The notes beneath the pieces are model-generated. The model saw nothing but the letters and a program-made list of their open reading frames with translations. It was not told the origin of the DNA and made no database searches. 64,000 nt of DNA, taken from Microbispora bryophytorum (GTDB lineage: Bacteria; Actinomycetota; Actinomycetes; Streptosporangiales; Streptosporangiaceae). The position numbers were made by a program, and so were the translations under genes. Positions within the stretch are counted from its first letter, which is position 1; each line of letters begins with the position of its first letter. Where the stretch lies: positions 124,001 through 188,000 of the forward strand of contig NZ_VIRL01000013.1 in the NCBI RefSeq assembly GCF_006874465.1. The letters are read 5' to 3'. This document shows positions 56,480 through 64,000 of the stretch, one piece after another.

Positions 56480-56557
56480 GCCGCCTGAGCCGCCGTGCGG
56501 TCACCCGGCACTCGTCATGCGTGAGCGGATGCGACTCGGCGCCTCGTGGGCCGGTGA

Positions 56558-57046
56558 TCAGCGGTGGGACGGCGGTATCTCGAAGCCGAACTTCTCCCCC
56601 AGCGCGTGGACGTCCTCGCGATCCTTGTCCTGGGGTGTGTACGCCGTCTTGAAGGTGAACATCCACTCCGGGGCGACGCAGTCCACGGCCCGGCCGTTGA
56701 TCGTGCCCTGTCCGGTGAGCGAGCCGTAGGGGTACGCGATCCCGTAGACGTTCTTTCCGGATTCGTCGTATTCGAAGACGTGCACGTCGACGCTGCGGCC
56801 TCGGCCGTCGGTCAGGACGTAGTTCCACGCGGTGTCGTCACCGTCGCGCCTCTTCGTGTATCCGAGACCCTGCATGAGTGCGGCGAATTCCACTTCGTCC
56901 TTGTGGTCGACCGCCACGTCGAGGTCCGGGTGCTCTCTCGTCTGCCTCCCGAGGAGGGCGTCGACGCACCAGCCGCCGTCGATCCAGATCCTCACTCCAC
57001 GTCCGGCGAGATAGTCGTAGATGCCGCAGACCGCTTCGGCGTCCAT
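56558..57046 (-). CDS. Nucleotidyltransferase, LinA/AadB-like
   Basis: A 162-residue minimal nucleotidyltransferase. VRIWIDGGWCVDALLGRQTREHPDLDVAV contains the GGW signature and the Asp-x-Asp metal pair (DLDV), with a further Asp in VDVHVF. Length and pattern fit lincosamide (LinA/LnuA) or aminoglycoside (ANT(2'')) nucleotidyltransferases, but distant relatives with other substrates are common, so resistance is not established. I chose the ATG at 57046 because an upstream frame start at 57103 would run through the hairpin terminator of the tRNA gene. Confidence 0.75.
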   Translation of the reverse strand: MDAEAVCGIYDYLAGRGVRIWIDGGWCVDALLGRQTREHPDLDVAVDHKDEVEFAALMQGLGYTKRRDGDDTAWNYVLTDGRGRSVDVHVFEYDESGKNVYGIAYPYGSLTGQGTINGRAVDCVAPEWMFTFKTAYTPQDKDREDVHALGEKFGFEIPPSHR

Positions 57047-57055
57047 CAGAACGCC

Positions 57056-57087
57056 GAGAGCCGCCCTCCGGATGGAGGACGGCTCTC
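57056..57087 (-). terminator. Terminator of the tRNA-Ala gene (copy 1)
   Basis: 14-bp stem, arms 57056-57069 and 57074-57087 (one G-U pair), GGAT loop, 18 bases downstream of the tRNA on the minus strand. Confidence 0.65.
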
Positions 57088-57105
57088 GGGATGGTTCGGT
57101 CATTG

Positions 57106-57178
57106 TGGAGCTATGGGGATTCGAACCCCAGACCCCTTCCATGCCATGGAAGTGCGCTACCAGCTGCGCTATAGCCCC
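57106..57178 (-). tRNA. tRNA-Ala (GGC), copy 1
   Basis: 73 nt on the minus strand, folding as a cloverleaf: acceptor GGGGCTA with TAGCTCC, discriminator A, D-arm AGCGCAGCTGGTAGCGC, anticodon arm CTTCC-ATGGCAT-GGAAG with anticodon GGC, T-arm GGGTTCGAATCCC. The CCA end is not encoded. It is identical to the copy at 61279-61351. Confidence 0.97.
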
Positions 57179-57209
57179 TTGCCACACCGCGTCCGCGGCG
57201 CCTTGCCAG

Positions 57210-57238
57210 TGTATAGGACTTCCGCGGTGTGGGTGTAA
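57210..57238 (-). promoter_or_regulatory. Promoter of tRNA-Ala copy 1
   Basis: On the minus strand TTACAC (57238-57233) and TATACA (57215-57210) are spaced by 17 bases, 31 bases before the mature 5' end. Copy 2 has the same TCCTATACACTG core. Confidence 0.75.
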
Positions 57239-57380
57239 CCGAGAAGACCTCGGCAGGCGCAGGCGGCTCCCGCGGGCGCGGCGAGCGGTTCGGCCCGCCC
57301 GGCGCGCACCCCCGGAGGGCTCCACGACCGCGAAGCCCACGACGTACGTCGCCGCCGGCGCGCCGCACGGCGTTCCGGTG

Positions 57381-58865
57381 TCAGGTCGCGTCCGGCGGAT
57401 CGGTGATCGCCAGCGAGAACCAGACGGTCTTGCCTCCGGCCACCCGGCTGGTCCCCCAGTGCTCCGCGAGCTGGCTGACGAGGTACAGCCCCCTGCCGTC
57501 CTCGTCGAGCGGGCCGGGCTCGCGCACCACCGGCAGCCGGTGGTCGTCGTCGCTGACCTCGCACAGCAGGTGGTCGGTGCGCAGCAGCCTGATGGTGATG
57601 GGCCGCTGGGTGTGCTGCACCGCGTTGGTGACGAGCTCCCCGGCGAGCAGCTCGGCCGCCGGGATCATGGGCGTGAGGCCCCACGAGCCGAGCGTCCGCC
57701 GGACCAGGCCGCGTACGCGCGACGGCGCCGTCGGCTGAGGCTCCAGCAGCCACTGGGCGACGTGTCCGCTGGGGATGCCGCGGAACCGGATGGCCAGCAC
57801 GGTGACGTCGTCGGTCCTCTCGACGGACAGCACGTCGTCGCTCAGCGCCTCGATCGAGGTTCCGTCGGCGAGCTTGCGGCGCAGCGACTCCACGCTCAGC
57901 CCGATGTCCTGTCCGCGCTCCTCCACGAGGCCGTCGGTGTAGAGGACGAGCATGCTGCCGTCCTCCGCCGCGATCTCCATCGTCTCGAACGGCGTGCGGC
58001 CCAGCCCGATCGGCGGGCACCGGGGCGGCGACAGCACCTCCGCCTTGCCGTCCGCTCCGAGCAAGATCGGCGGCAGATGCCCGGCGCTCGCGATCGTGCA
58101 CCTGCGCAGCACCGGGTCGTACACGCAGTAGACGCAGGTGGTGAGCGTCTGCGCGGCCAGCCGCTGCGCCATCTCGTCGAGCGAGTGGAGCACCTGCTCG
58201 GCCGGCAGGTCGAGCGAGGCCAGGGTCTGCACGGCCGTGCGGAGCTGGCCCATCACCGCGGCGGCGGCCAGCCCGTGTCCCATCACGTCGCCGACGACCA
58301 GGGCCACCCTGCTGCCCGGCAGCGGGATGACGTCGTACCAGTCGCCGCCCACCCGGTCGGCCATGGGCTTGTAGCGGTAGGCGATCTCCAGCCCCGGCAG
58401 GTCGGGCGGGTCGCCCGGCCGCATCCCGCGCTGAAGGGTCTCCAGGGTCTCGTTGTGCCGGCGGTCCCGCCGCCCGTGATGGATCGTGAGCGCGGCGGGC
58501 ACGGCGAGCTGTTCCGCGGCGAGCACGTGCGCCTTCCCGAAGGGCGGCCGACGGGCGTCGCGCGCCAGCAGCGCGCAGCCGACGGGCGTGCCGTACGCCC
58601 TGAGAGGCACGGCGAGCAGGTGCCCGTCGAGCAGGGTCGCCTCACCGATCCCGTCGTCGGCCCAGCGCGGCGGCAGCCGCCCGTCGGGATCGACCCGATG
58701 CCAGGCGGCGCCGTCCACATAGACCGCGGCGGCGTCGGCCAGCTTCGGCACCACCGCCTCACACAGGACCCTCGTCGCCTCCTCCGGGCCGCGGCTCTCG
58801 CCCATGGCCCGGACGACCCCGCTGACGTGACTCAGCACAGAGAACGGTTCCCCGTCTCGCGACAC
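57381..58865 (-). CDS. PP2C-type SpoIIE phosphatase with GAF and HATPase domains
   Basis: A 494-residue signalling protein. A GAF-like sensor (about 20-130) is followed by a SpoIIE/PP2C phosphatase domain with VGGDWYDVIPLPGSRVALVVGDVMGHGLAAAAVMGQLR, ASAGHLPPILL and YTDGLVEERG. It ends in an anti-sigma-factor-type kinase domain (ELLAGELVTNAVQHT; DEDGRGLYLVSQLAEHWG). The joint RsbU/RsbW-like layout is common in actinobacteria and acts on anti-anti-sigma proteins to set alternative sigma-factor activity. The partner is not next to it. The GTG start at 58865 is 12 bases from the end of the methyltransferase upstream, so they share an operon. Confidence 0.92.
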   Translation of the reverse strand: MSRDGEPFSVLSHVSGVVRAMGESRGPEEATRVLCEAVVPKLADAAAVYVDGAAWHRVDPDGRLPPRWADDGIGEATLLDGHLLAVPLRAYGTPVGCALLARDARRPPFGKAHVLAAEQLAVPAALTIHHGRRDRRHNETLETLQRGMRPGDPPDLPGLEIAYRYKPMADRVGGDWYDVIPLPGSRVALVVGDVMGHGLAAAAVMGQLRTAVQTLASLDLPAEQVLHSLDEMAQRLAAQTLTTCVYCVYDPVLRRCTIASAGHLPPILLGADGKAEVLSPPRCPPIGLGRTPFETMEIAAEDGSMLVLYTDGLVEERGQDIGLSVESLRRKLADGTSIEALSDDVLSVERTDDVTVLAIRFRGIPSGHVAQWLLEPQPTAPSRVRGLVRRTLGSWGLTPMIPAAELLAGELVTNAVQHTQRPITIRLLRTDHLLCEVSDDDHRLPVVREPGPLDEDGRGLYLVSQLAEHWGTSRVAGGKTVWFSLAITDPPDAT

Positions 58866-58877
58866 GGGTGCGGCCGC

Positions 58878-59543
58878 TCAGACTCGGTCACGCCGGCAGT
58901 TGACGAAGAGCTGGATTTCCGGCGGCGCCTGCGTGGTCGCCGGAGCGTACGAAAGGTGGTTCTCCGACAACACGCTGAAACCGGCGGCTTCGATGACCTC
59001 GCGCAACTCGTCACGCAGATATCCGGTCACCCGCACCGGAGCGCCGAGAAACTGGAAGGGCACGTCGTCGAGGTCGATTTCCACCATGCTCAGTGAGAAC
59101 AGGCCGCCGGGGGCGAGCACGGCGTGGATCGCGCGCAGCGCCTGCTCGATCTCGGCCCGCGGCAGCATGAGCAGACTGAAGAAGGCCGTCACGGCGTCGA
59201 ACGCGCCGAGCGAGCCGTCGAGGTCGAGCACGTCGCGTTCGACGAACGTCCCGGTCGGCACGTTTTTACGCGCCAGGTCCAGCATGACCGGGGAGATGTC
59301 GATGCCGGTCACCTCGCAGCCCGCCTCGGCGAACTGCTGTGCCGTGGGCGACCCCGTGCCGCAGCCGACGTCGAGGACGCGCGCCCCCGGCTTGAGCTGC
59401 TTGATCATCCACTCGCCGGCGGCCACCTGGCCTTCCTTGTGCGGAAACGCCTCGTCGTACCGGCCGCCGATGCGATTGAACGCCTCGGCCTGGATGGCCC
59501 GGTACTCCTGACGCGGATTGTCCGGTCCTGATTCGATTGTCAT
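58878..59543 (-). CDS. Class I SAM-dependent methyltransferase
   Basis: A 221-residue methyltransferase. VLDVGCGTGSPTAQQFAEAGCEVTGIDISPVMLDLA is the SAM motif I and post-I, and FDAVTAFFSLLMLPR is motif IV. The C-terminal domain is small. Substrate unknown. It is the first gene of a two-gene operon with the PP2C regulator. The ATG has a weak ribosome site (GGCGGCGACC). Confidence 0.9.
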   Translation of the reverse strand: MTIESGPDNPRQEYRAIQAEAFNRIGGRYDEAFPHKEGQVAAGEWMIKQLKPGARVLDVGCGTGSPTAQQFAEAGCEVTGIDISPVMLDLARKNVPTGTFVERDVLDLDGSLGAFDAVTAFFSLLMLPRAEIEQALRAIHAVLAPGGLFSLSMVEIDLDDVPFQFLGAPVRVTGYLRDELREVIEAAGFSVLSENHLSYAPATTQAPPEIQLFVNCRRDRV

Positions 59544-59959
59544 GGTCGCCGCCGTTGGTGATCAGCCGTCTTTTGCCTCCTTCTAGATAGGGGACCGCAC
59601 CCGGACAAGTCAAGCCATTGCGTGGCTAAATAGGCATTTCGGCCAACAATTGTGTCAAAGATCGTTGTCAACTCATGGCCGGCACACCGATATGCCAGAG
59701 ATGATCGACGAGGGCCGTGAGGCCGTACGCCCGCCGATGAACAGAACCGGCCGGCCCCGGCGGCGGAGAGTTTCGGACACACTGCGCACTGGCCTGAGCT
59801 CCGTTTTTTGGGCCACGCGGGCGACCGAGCGCTCGATGTAGCGGCCGGTCGGCCGCTCGCTCCGCCGGGCTCTCATTCGCCCGAACACATGCCAGCAGAT
59901 CCCGGTATATCAAAATATCTTCTTCCATTTCGGCGGAAAGATCCCTAGCGTGGGCCGCC
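59544..59959. other. Intergenic stretch without a supported gene
   Basis: 416 bases between the divergent methyltransferase and LtrA genes. Short overlapping frames on both strands (about 60-70 codons) lack ribosome sites and recognisable domains. The part around 59585-59665 is relatively AT-rich and could hold the methyltransferase promoter. Near the right end TAGCGT (59948-59953) lies six bases before the GTG of the LtrA gene. Confidence 0.6.
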
Positions 59960-61126
59960 GTGACGATGCACACGGGCACGCTCCGCCCGCGCGGCGGAGA
60001 GCAGCGGGTCACGTTCACCGAGCTGTTCTTCGACCTCGTGTACGTGTTCGCGATCACTCAGCTCTCCCATCTGCTGCTCGGCCACCTGTCGGGGCGCGGC
60101 GCGGCGCAGACCCTGTTGCTGCTGCTCGCCGTCTGGTGGGCCTGGATCTACACCGCCTGGCACACGAACTGGTTCGACCCCGACCGCCCTTCGGTGCGGA
60201 TCGTGCTGGTCGCCGTCATGCTCGCGAGCCTGGTCATGTCGGCGGCCCTCCCCCGGGCCTTCGGCGAGCACGGCCTGATGTTCGCCGGGGCGTACGTGGC
60301 CGTCCAGGTCGTCCGTACGGCGTGCTCGGTGGCCGCCGCGCCGCGGGGTCCGCTGCGGCGCAACCTGACGCGCGTGCTCGCCTGGGCGGTGCTGTCGGGG
60401 GTGTTCTGGATCGCAGGAGGCCTCGCGCACGGTCTGTCCAGGGAACTGCTCTGGGCGGCGGCGGTGGGGGCCGACCTGCTGGCCCCCTGGGTCGGGTTCG
60501 TCACCCCGGGCCTCGGCAGGTCGGCGACGACGGACTGGTCGATCGACGGCGCCCACCTGGCCGAGCGCTGCCAGCTCTTCCTGATCATCGCCTTCGGCGA
60601 GTCGATCCTGGTCACCGGGGCGACCTTCGCCGCGCACCCGTCCGCCGCCGCGGGCGCGGCCCTTCTCACCGCGTTCGGCGCGAGCGTCGGCCTGTGGTGG
60701 ACCTACTTCGGCAGCAGCGCCGAGGCGGGCAGCCGGATGATCGCCGCGGCGGACGACCCGGGCCGGCTCGCCCGTTCGGCCTACACCTTCCTCCACCTGC
60801 CGATGGTCGCGGGCGTCGTCGTGTCGGCGGTGGCCGACGAACTCGTGATCCACCACCCGGGCGGGCACACCGCGCCCGGGACGGCGATCGCCGTGCTGGG
60901 CGGCCCCGCGCTCTTCCTCACCGGGCACGCGCTGTTCAAGCGGGCCGTCTGGGGGCGCGTCCCGAGGTCGCATCTGGTGGGGGTGCTCGTCCTCGCCGCC
61001 CTCGGGGCCCTGACGCCGCTGGTGCCGCCCCTGGCGCTCGCGGCCTGCGCCACCGCGACCGTGGCGGGCGTCGCCGCCCACGCGACCGTCGCCCGCCGCG
61101 GGGAGCCGCGGGCGCGTCGCCCCTGA
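59960..61126 (+). CDS. ltrA: Low temperature requirement protein A (LtrA)
   Basis: A 388-residue LtrA-family membrane protein with about eleven hydrophobic segments. The beginning EQRVTFTELFFDLVYVFAITQLSHLLL is the family signature, with WWAWIYTAWHTNWFDPD following, and QLFLIIAFGESILVTG in the second half. The gene was first found in Listeria as needed for growth in cold; molecular function unknown. Start GTG at 59960 (or ATG at 59966), after a -10-like TAGCGT, so possibly leaderless. Confidence 0.93.
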   Translation: MTMHTGTLRPRGGEQRVTFTELFFDLVYVFAITQLSHLLLGHLSGRGAAQTLLLLLAVWWAWIYTAWHTNWFDPDRPSVRIVLVAVMLASLVMSAALPRAFGEHGLMFAGAYVAVQVVRTACSVAAAPRGPLRRNLTRVLAWAVLSGVFWIAGGLAHGLSRELLWAAAVGADLLAPWVGFVTPGLGRSATTDWSIDGAHLAERCQLFLIIAFGESILVTGATFAAHPSAAAGAALLTAFGASVGLWWTYFGSSAEAGSRMIAAADDPGRLARSAYTFLHLPMVAGVVVSAVADELVIHHPGGHTAPGTAIAVLGGPALFLTGHALFKRAVWGRVPRSHLVGVLVLAALGALTPLVPPLALAACATATVAGVAAHATVARRGEPRARRP

Positions 61127-61247
61127 CCGCCACCACGACAGTCCTCCGCCTCTTCGGCATCCCTGAGGGAAACGGAGAACCGGCGCCACGGGGCGGATGG
61201 GAATGCCGCGCCCCGGAGCCCGCTCGCCGGCCTTCTGACATGAAAAA

Positions 61248-61267
61248 GGGCGGTCGATCGACCGCCC
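61248..61267 (-). terminator. Terminator of tRNA-Ala copy 2
   Basis: GGGCGGTCGATCGACCGCCC is a perfect 20-nt palindrome. On the minus strand it is followed by TTTTT (61243-61247), a complete rho-independent terminator 11 bases after the tRNA. Confidence 0.85.
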
Positions 61268-61278
61268 TCAAGGTGTTG

Positions 61279-61351
61279 TGGAGCTATGGGGATTCGAACC
61301 CCAGACCCCTTCCATGCCATGGAAGTGCGCTACCAGCTGCGCTATAGCCCC
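61279..61351 (-). tRNA. tRNA-Ala (GGC), copy 2
   Basis: 73 nt, base-for-base identical to the copy at 57106-57178, with identity extending three bases 3' and four bases 5' of the mature tRNA. Anticodon GGC, CCA not encoded. Its promoter (GTTACC at 61395-61390, 17 bases, TATACA at 61372-61367) shares the core of copy 1. Confidence 0.97.
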
Positions 61352-61366
61352 TTGCGACGCAGTCAG

Positions 61367-61395
61367 TGTATAGGAGTCCGCGCGAGGACGGTAAC
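61367..61395 (-). promoter_or_regulatory. Promoter of tRNA-Ala copy 2
   Basis: On the minus strand GTTACC and TATACA are spaced by 17 bases, 15 bases before the mature 5' end. A GTCCGCCGCC/GGCGGCGGAC hairpin (61411-61432) lies just upstream. Confidence 0.75.
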
Positions 61396-61456
61396 CGGAT
61401 CCGGGCCCTCGTCCGCCGCCGAGGCGGCGGACGGGACGAGCGCCCCGGATCCGAGG

Positions 61457-61490
61457 GTGAGGGAGGGCGGCCAGGCCGCCCACCCCTCAC
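61457..61490 (-). terminator. Hairpin after araA
   Basis: GTGAGGG-A-GGGCGGCC pairs with GGCCGCCC-A-CCCCTCAC (small mismatches), 9 bases beyond the araA stop on the minus strand. It likely ends the arabinose operon. Confidence 0.65.
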
Positions 61491-61499
61491 TTCTTTCGG

Positions 61500-62981
61500 T
61501 CAGAACCCCTGCGCGAGCCGGTAGTAGGCCTGGTTCCACCGCAGTTCCTTGGTGAACTGGCGCGAGGTGGTCGCCTCGTCGATGACGAGCAGCTCGACGC
61601 CGAGCATGTCGGCGAAGTCGGTCAGCTCCTCGGACCCGACGGCCGAGGAGAGCACCGTGTGGTGCGGGGCCCCCGCCGTGATCCACGACTCGGTGGAGGT
61701 GCGCATGTCGGGCCGGGGCTTCCACACCGCACGGGCGACCGGCAGGGCGGGCAGCGGCTCGGGCGGGGCGACCACGTCGATCTCGTTGGCCACCAGCCGG
61801 AACCGCTCGCCCATGTCGGACAGGCCCACCACGACGGCGGGGCCGGGGGCGGCGTCGAACACGAGCCGCACCGGGTCCTCCCGGCCGCCGATGCTCAGCG
61901 GGTGGATCTCGCACGCGGGGGTGTCCGCGGCGATCGTCGGGCAGACCTCCAGCATGTGCGCGCCGAGGATGAGCTCCTCGCCCGGGGTGAGGTGGTAGGT
62001 GTAGTCCTCCATGAACGAGGTGCCGCCGGGCAGGCCCTCCGACATGACCTTGAGCGTGCGCAGCAGCACCGAGGTCTTCCAGTCGCCCTCGCCGCCGAAG
62101 CCGTAGCCGTCGCCCATGAGCCGCTGCACGGCCAGGCCGGGAAGCTGGCGCAGCCCGCCCAGGTCCTCGAAGTTCGTGGTGAACGCCTTGAAGCCGCCGC
62201 CCTCCAGGAAGTGCCGCAGGCCCAGCTCGATGCGGGCCGCGTAACGCAGCGAATCGTGCCGCTCCCCGCCCGCGCGCAGCTCCGGGGCCATCCGGTAGAG
62301 GTCCTCGTACTCCTTGACGAGGGCGGACACGTCGGCGTCCGCGGCGGCGTCCACGGCCTCGGCCAGCTCGTTGACGCCGTAGGTGTTCACCGACACCCCG
62401 AACCGCAGCTGCGCCTCGACCTTGTCGCCCTCGGTTACGGCGACGTCGCGCATGTTGTCACCGAAGCGGGCCAGGCGCAGCGAGCCGACCTCGGCCCGGC
62501 CGGCCGCGGCGCGGGCCCAGGTGGCGATCCGCGCCGCCACCGCCGGGTCGCTCACGTGGCCCGCGACGGTCTTGCGCGGCACGCCGAGGCGCGTCTGGAT
62601 GTAACCGAACTCACGGTCGCCGTGGGCGGCCTGGTTGAGGTTCATGAAGTCCATGTCGATGGAGCTCCACGGCAGTTCCACGTTGGCCTGCGTGTGCAGG
62701 TGCAGCAGCGGCTTGCGCAACGCGTCCAGACCGGCGATCCACATCTTGGCCGGGGAGAACGTGTGCATCCACGCGATCAGGCCGATGCAGTCGTCGTCAC
62801 CGTTGGCCTCAAGGCACACCCGGCGGATGGCCGCCGCGTCGGTGAGCACCGGCCGCCACTCGAGCTCGAACGGCAGCGCCTCGCCCAACTGCTCGGCGAT
62901 GCGCTGGGACTGCTCGGCCACCTGCCGCAGCGTGTCCTCGCCGTACAGACCCTGGCTACCGGTCAGGAACCAAAGCTTCAC
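61500..62981 (-). CDS. araA: L-arabinose isomerase
   Basis: A 493-residue isomerase converting L-arabinose to L-ribulose, the first step of arabinose use in the cytoplasm. The family start [22 protein letters not shown], the block [30 protein letters not shown] and the metal-binding Glu/His set ([27 protein letters not shown]) are clear. The GTG start follows GAGGAGT and overlaps the stop of araD. It is third in araB-araD-araA. Confidence 0.97.
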   Translation of the reverse strand: MKLWFLTGSQGLYGEDTLRQVAEQSQRIAEQLGEALPFELEWRPVLTDAAAIRRVCLEANGDDDCIGLIAWMHTFSPAKMWIAGLDALRKPLLHLHTQANVELPWSSIDMDFMNLNQAAHGDREFGYIQTRLGVPRKTVAGHVSDPAVAARIATWARAAAGRAEVGSLRLARFGDNMRDVAVTEGDKVEAQLRFGVSVNTYGVNELAEAVDAAADADVSALVKEYEDLYRMAPELRAGGERHDSLRYAARIELGLRHFLEGGGFKAFTTNFEDLGGLRQLPGLAVQRLMGDGYGFGGEGDWKTSVLLRTLKVMSEGLPGGTSFMEDYTYHLTPGEELILGAHMLEVCPTIAADTPACEIHPLSIGGREDPVRLVFDAAPGPAVVVGLSDMGERFRLVANEIDVVAPPEPLPALPVARAVWKPRPDMRTSTESWITAGAPHHTVLSSAVGSEELTDFADMLGVELLVIDEATTSRQFTKELRWNQAYYRLAQGF

Positions 62982-63637
62982 AGGTGACTCCTCTGTCCAT
63001 AGACGTTCTGATACCGGTCGTACAAGCGGTCGATGTCGCCCTGCGCGATCGGCAGGGGCTCACCGAGCTGCCGGGAGACATGCACGGTGCGGGCGACGTC
63101 CTCGCACATGACGGCGGCCTTGACGGCCGCCTTCGGCGAGTCGCCGATGGTGAACACGCCGTGGTTCTGCATCAGCACGGCGGGCGAACGGTGGCCGGAC
63201 AGGGTCGCGACGATCCCCTTGCCGATGTCGTCGTTGCCGATGAGCGCGAACGGCCCGAGGGGGATCTCACCGCCGAACTCGTCGGCCATCGCGGTGAGCA
63301 CGCACGGGATCGCCTCGCCGCGGGCCGCCCACGCCGAGGCGTACGTGGAGTGGGTGTGGACCACGCCGTTGACCTCCGGCATGTGCCGGTAGACGTAGGC
63401 GTGCGCCGCCGTGTCGCTGGACGGAGACAGGTCTCCCTCGACCAGGTTGCCGTCGAGGTCGCAGACCACGATCGACTCGGGAGTCAGGTCGTCGTAGGAC
63501 ACCCCGCTGGGCTTGATGACGAACAGGTCCTCGCCCGGCACCCTGCCCGACACGTTGCCGGCCGTCCAGACGACGAGGTTGTATCGCACCAGTTCGGCGT
63601 GGAGCCGGCAGACTTCCCTGCGAAGTTCATCGATCAT
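62978..63637 (-). CDS. araD: L-ribulose-5-phosphate 4-epimerase
   Basis: A 219-residue class II aldolase-type epimerase that turns L-ribulose-5-phosphate into D-xylulose-5-phosphate for the pentose phosphate pathway. [43 protein letters not shown], the zinc ligands [13 protein letters not shown] and [11 protein letters not shown] are visible. Its ATG overlaps the araB stop (ATGA) and its stop overlaps the araA start. Confidence 0.96.
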   Translation of the reverse strand: MIDELRREVCRLHAELVRYNLVVWTAGNVSGRVPGEDLFVIKPSGVSYDDLTPESIVVCDLDGNLVEGDLSPSSDTAAHAYVYRHMPEVNGVVHTHSTYASAWAARGEAIPCVLTAMADEFGGEIPLGPFALIGNDDIGKGIVATLSGHRSPAVLMQNHGVFTIGDSPKAAVKAAVMCEDVARTVHVSRQLGEPLPIAQGDIDRLYDRYQNVYGQRSHL

Positions 63638-64000
63638 GCACTGGCCTCGTTCCTGATAGCGCGCAGCCGGTGGAGCATCCCGCCGTCCGCGAAGTGGTCG
63701 TGCAACCTGCGGTACTCCGCGTACAGCCGGTCGTAGGCGTCGGCGCGCCCGGCGTCGGGCGCGTAGACGGCGGCTTGGCGCTTGCCCATGTCGGCCGCGG
63801 CCGCGGCGATGTCGGGGTAGGCGCCCGCGGCGACCGCCGCGTGGATCGCCGAGCCGAGGGCCGGCCCCTGGTCGGAGCCGATCACCGACAGCGGACGGCG
63901 CAGCACGTCGGCGTACGTCTGCATGAGGAAGCCGTTCTTGAGCAGGCCGCCGGCGACCACGAACTCCTCCACCGGGACCCCGGCCGCCTCGAACGTCTCC
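63634..64000 (-). CDS. araB: Ribulokinase, C-terminal part (partial)
   Basis: The frame is open to the right edge. The visible ~122 residues include VAGGLLKNGFLMQTYADVLRRPLSVIGSDQGPALGSAIHAAVAAG, the second FGGY-kinase signature region, and end in a helical tail. With araD and araA next in line this is ribulokinase, which phosphorylates L-ribulose with ATP. The N-terminal half and operon promoter lie outside the window. Confidence 0.93.
   Translation of the reverse strand, partial: ETFEAAGVPVEEFVVAGGLLKNGFLMQTYADVLRRPLSVIGSDQGPALGSAIHAAVAAGAYPDIAAAAADMGKRQAAVYAPDAGRADAYDRLYAEYRRLHDHFADGGMLHRLRAIRNEASA

Noticed and set aside
59650-59888. Small overlapping frames between the methyltransferase and ltrA
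   Set aside because: No ribosome site, no recognisable motif, and frames on both strands overlap completely.
57103-61395. An integrative element between the tRNA copies
   Set aside because: No integrase, excisionase or attachment-site direct repeat beyond the tRNA itself; gene composition is ordinary chromosomal.

Overview
High-GC actinobacterial chromosome. Evidence seen directly: very GC-rich codon third positions, many GTG starts, several starts 6-8 nt after a -10-like hexamer (leaderless transcription), LexA/SOS control, a mycothiol-type DinB enzyme, a B12-dependent ribonucleotide reductase paired with NrdR, a GuaB1-type GMP reductase, and a pair of genes for 10-methyl branched fatty acids. 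My inference is an order such as Streptosporangiales (Nonomuraea/Streptosporangium-like). No phage, plasmid, insertion sequence or CRISPR array is visible.

Layout. 0-2.2 kb: the end of a sugar ABC importer operon (two permeases) with a LacI regulator. 2.2-6.5 kb: small accessory genes, including an ECF sigma remnant, two very short ORFs, a PNPOx-like protein, a divergent SDR/TetR pair, a YbjN protein, a Gfo/Idh remnant and an F420-reductase-like protein. 6.5-11.3 kb: nrdR-nrdJ divergent from lexA, with a NrdR-box pair and an SOS box. 11.3-20.1 kb: a PLP C-S lyase-like aminotransferase, a secreted GH5-CBM2 cellulase, a tricorn-type protease and leuS. 20.3-22 kb: a Gly/Gln-rich single-pass membrane protein.

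22-33.8 kb: a lipid region with two paralogous P450s, a mycothiol-type enzyme, an acyl-CoA synthetase, the methyltransferase/FAD oxidoreductase pair for tuberculostearic-type acids, a D-2-hydroxyacid dehydrogenase, an AMACR-type CoA transferase/racemase and a nitroreductase. Two palindromic candidate operators lie here, one close to the KstR consensus. I read it as a methyl-branched lipid synthesis and turnover neighbourhood. A scar of two truncated head-to-head genes (23.5-24.0 kb) sits inside it.

33.8-41.6 kb: an ABC exporter operon with an XRE regulator, a GyrI-like protein, GuaB1, a YflT-type stress protein whose Shine-Dalgarno lies in a long hairpin, an FKBP isomerase and a GT39-type glycosyltransferase. 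41.7-51.8 kb: ATP-dependent DNA ligase, DUF1707 and DUF4192 proteins, an ABC-F ATPase preceded by a seven-codon leader ORF with an anti-Shine-Dalgarno arrangement (the most interesting regulatory element here), an EI24 protein, Maf, and a CASTOR/POLLUX-like channel. 51.8-64 kb: a Pth2-like protein, MFS transporter, GlxA-type regulator, a frameshifted SDR with HxlR regulator, a nucleotidyltransferase, two identical tRNA-Ala(GGC) genes 4.2 kb apart, a PP2C regulator, a methyltransferase, LtrA, and the arabinose operon araB-araD-araA running in from the right edge.
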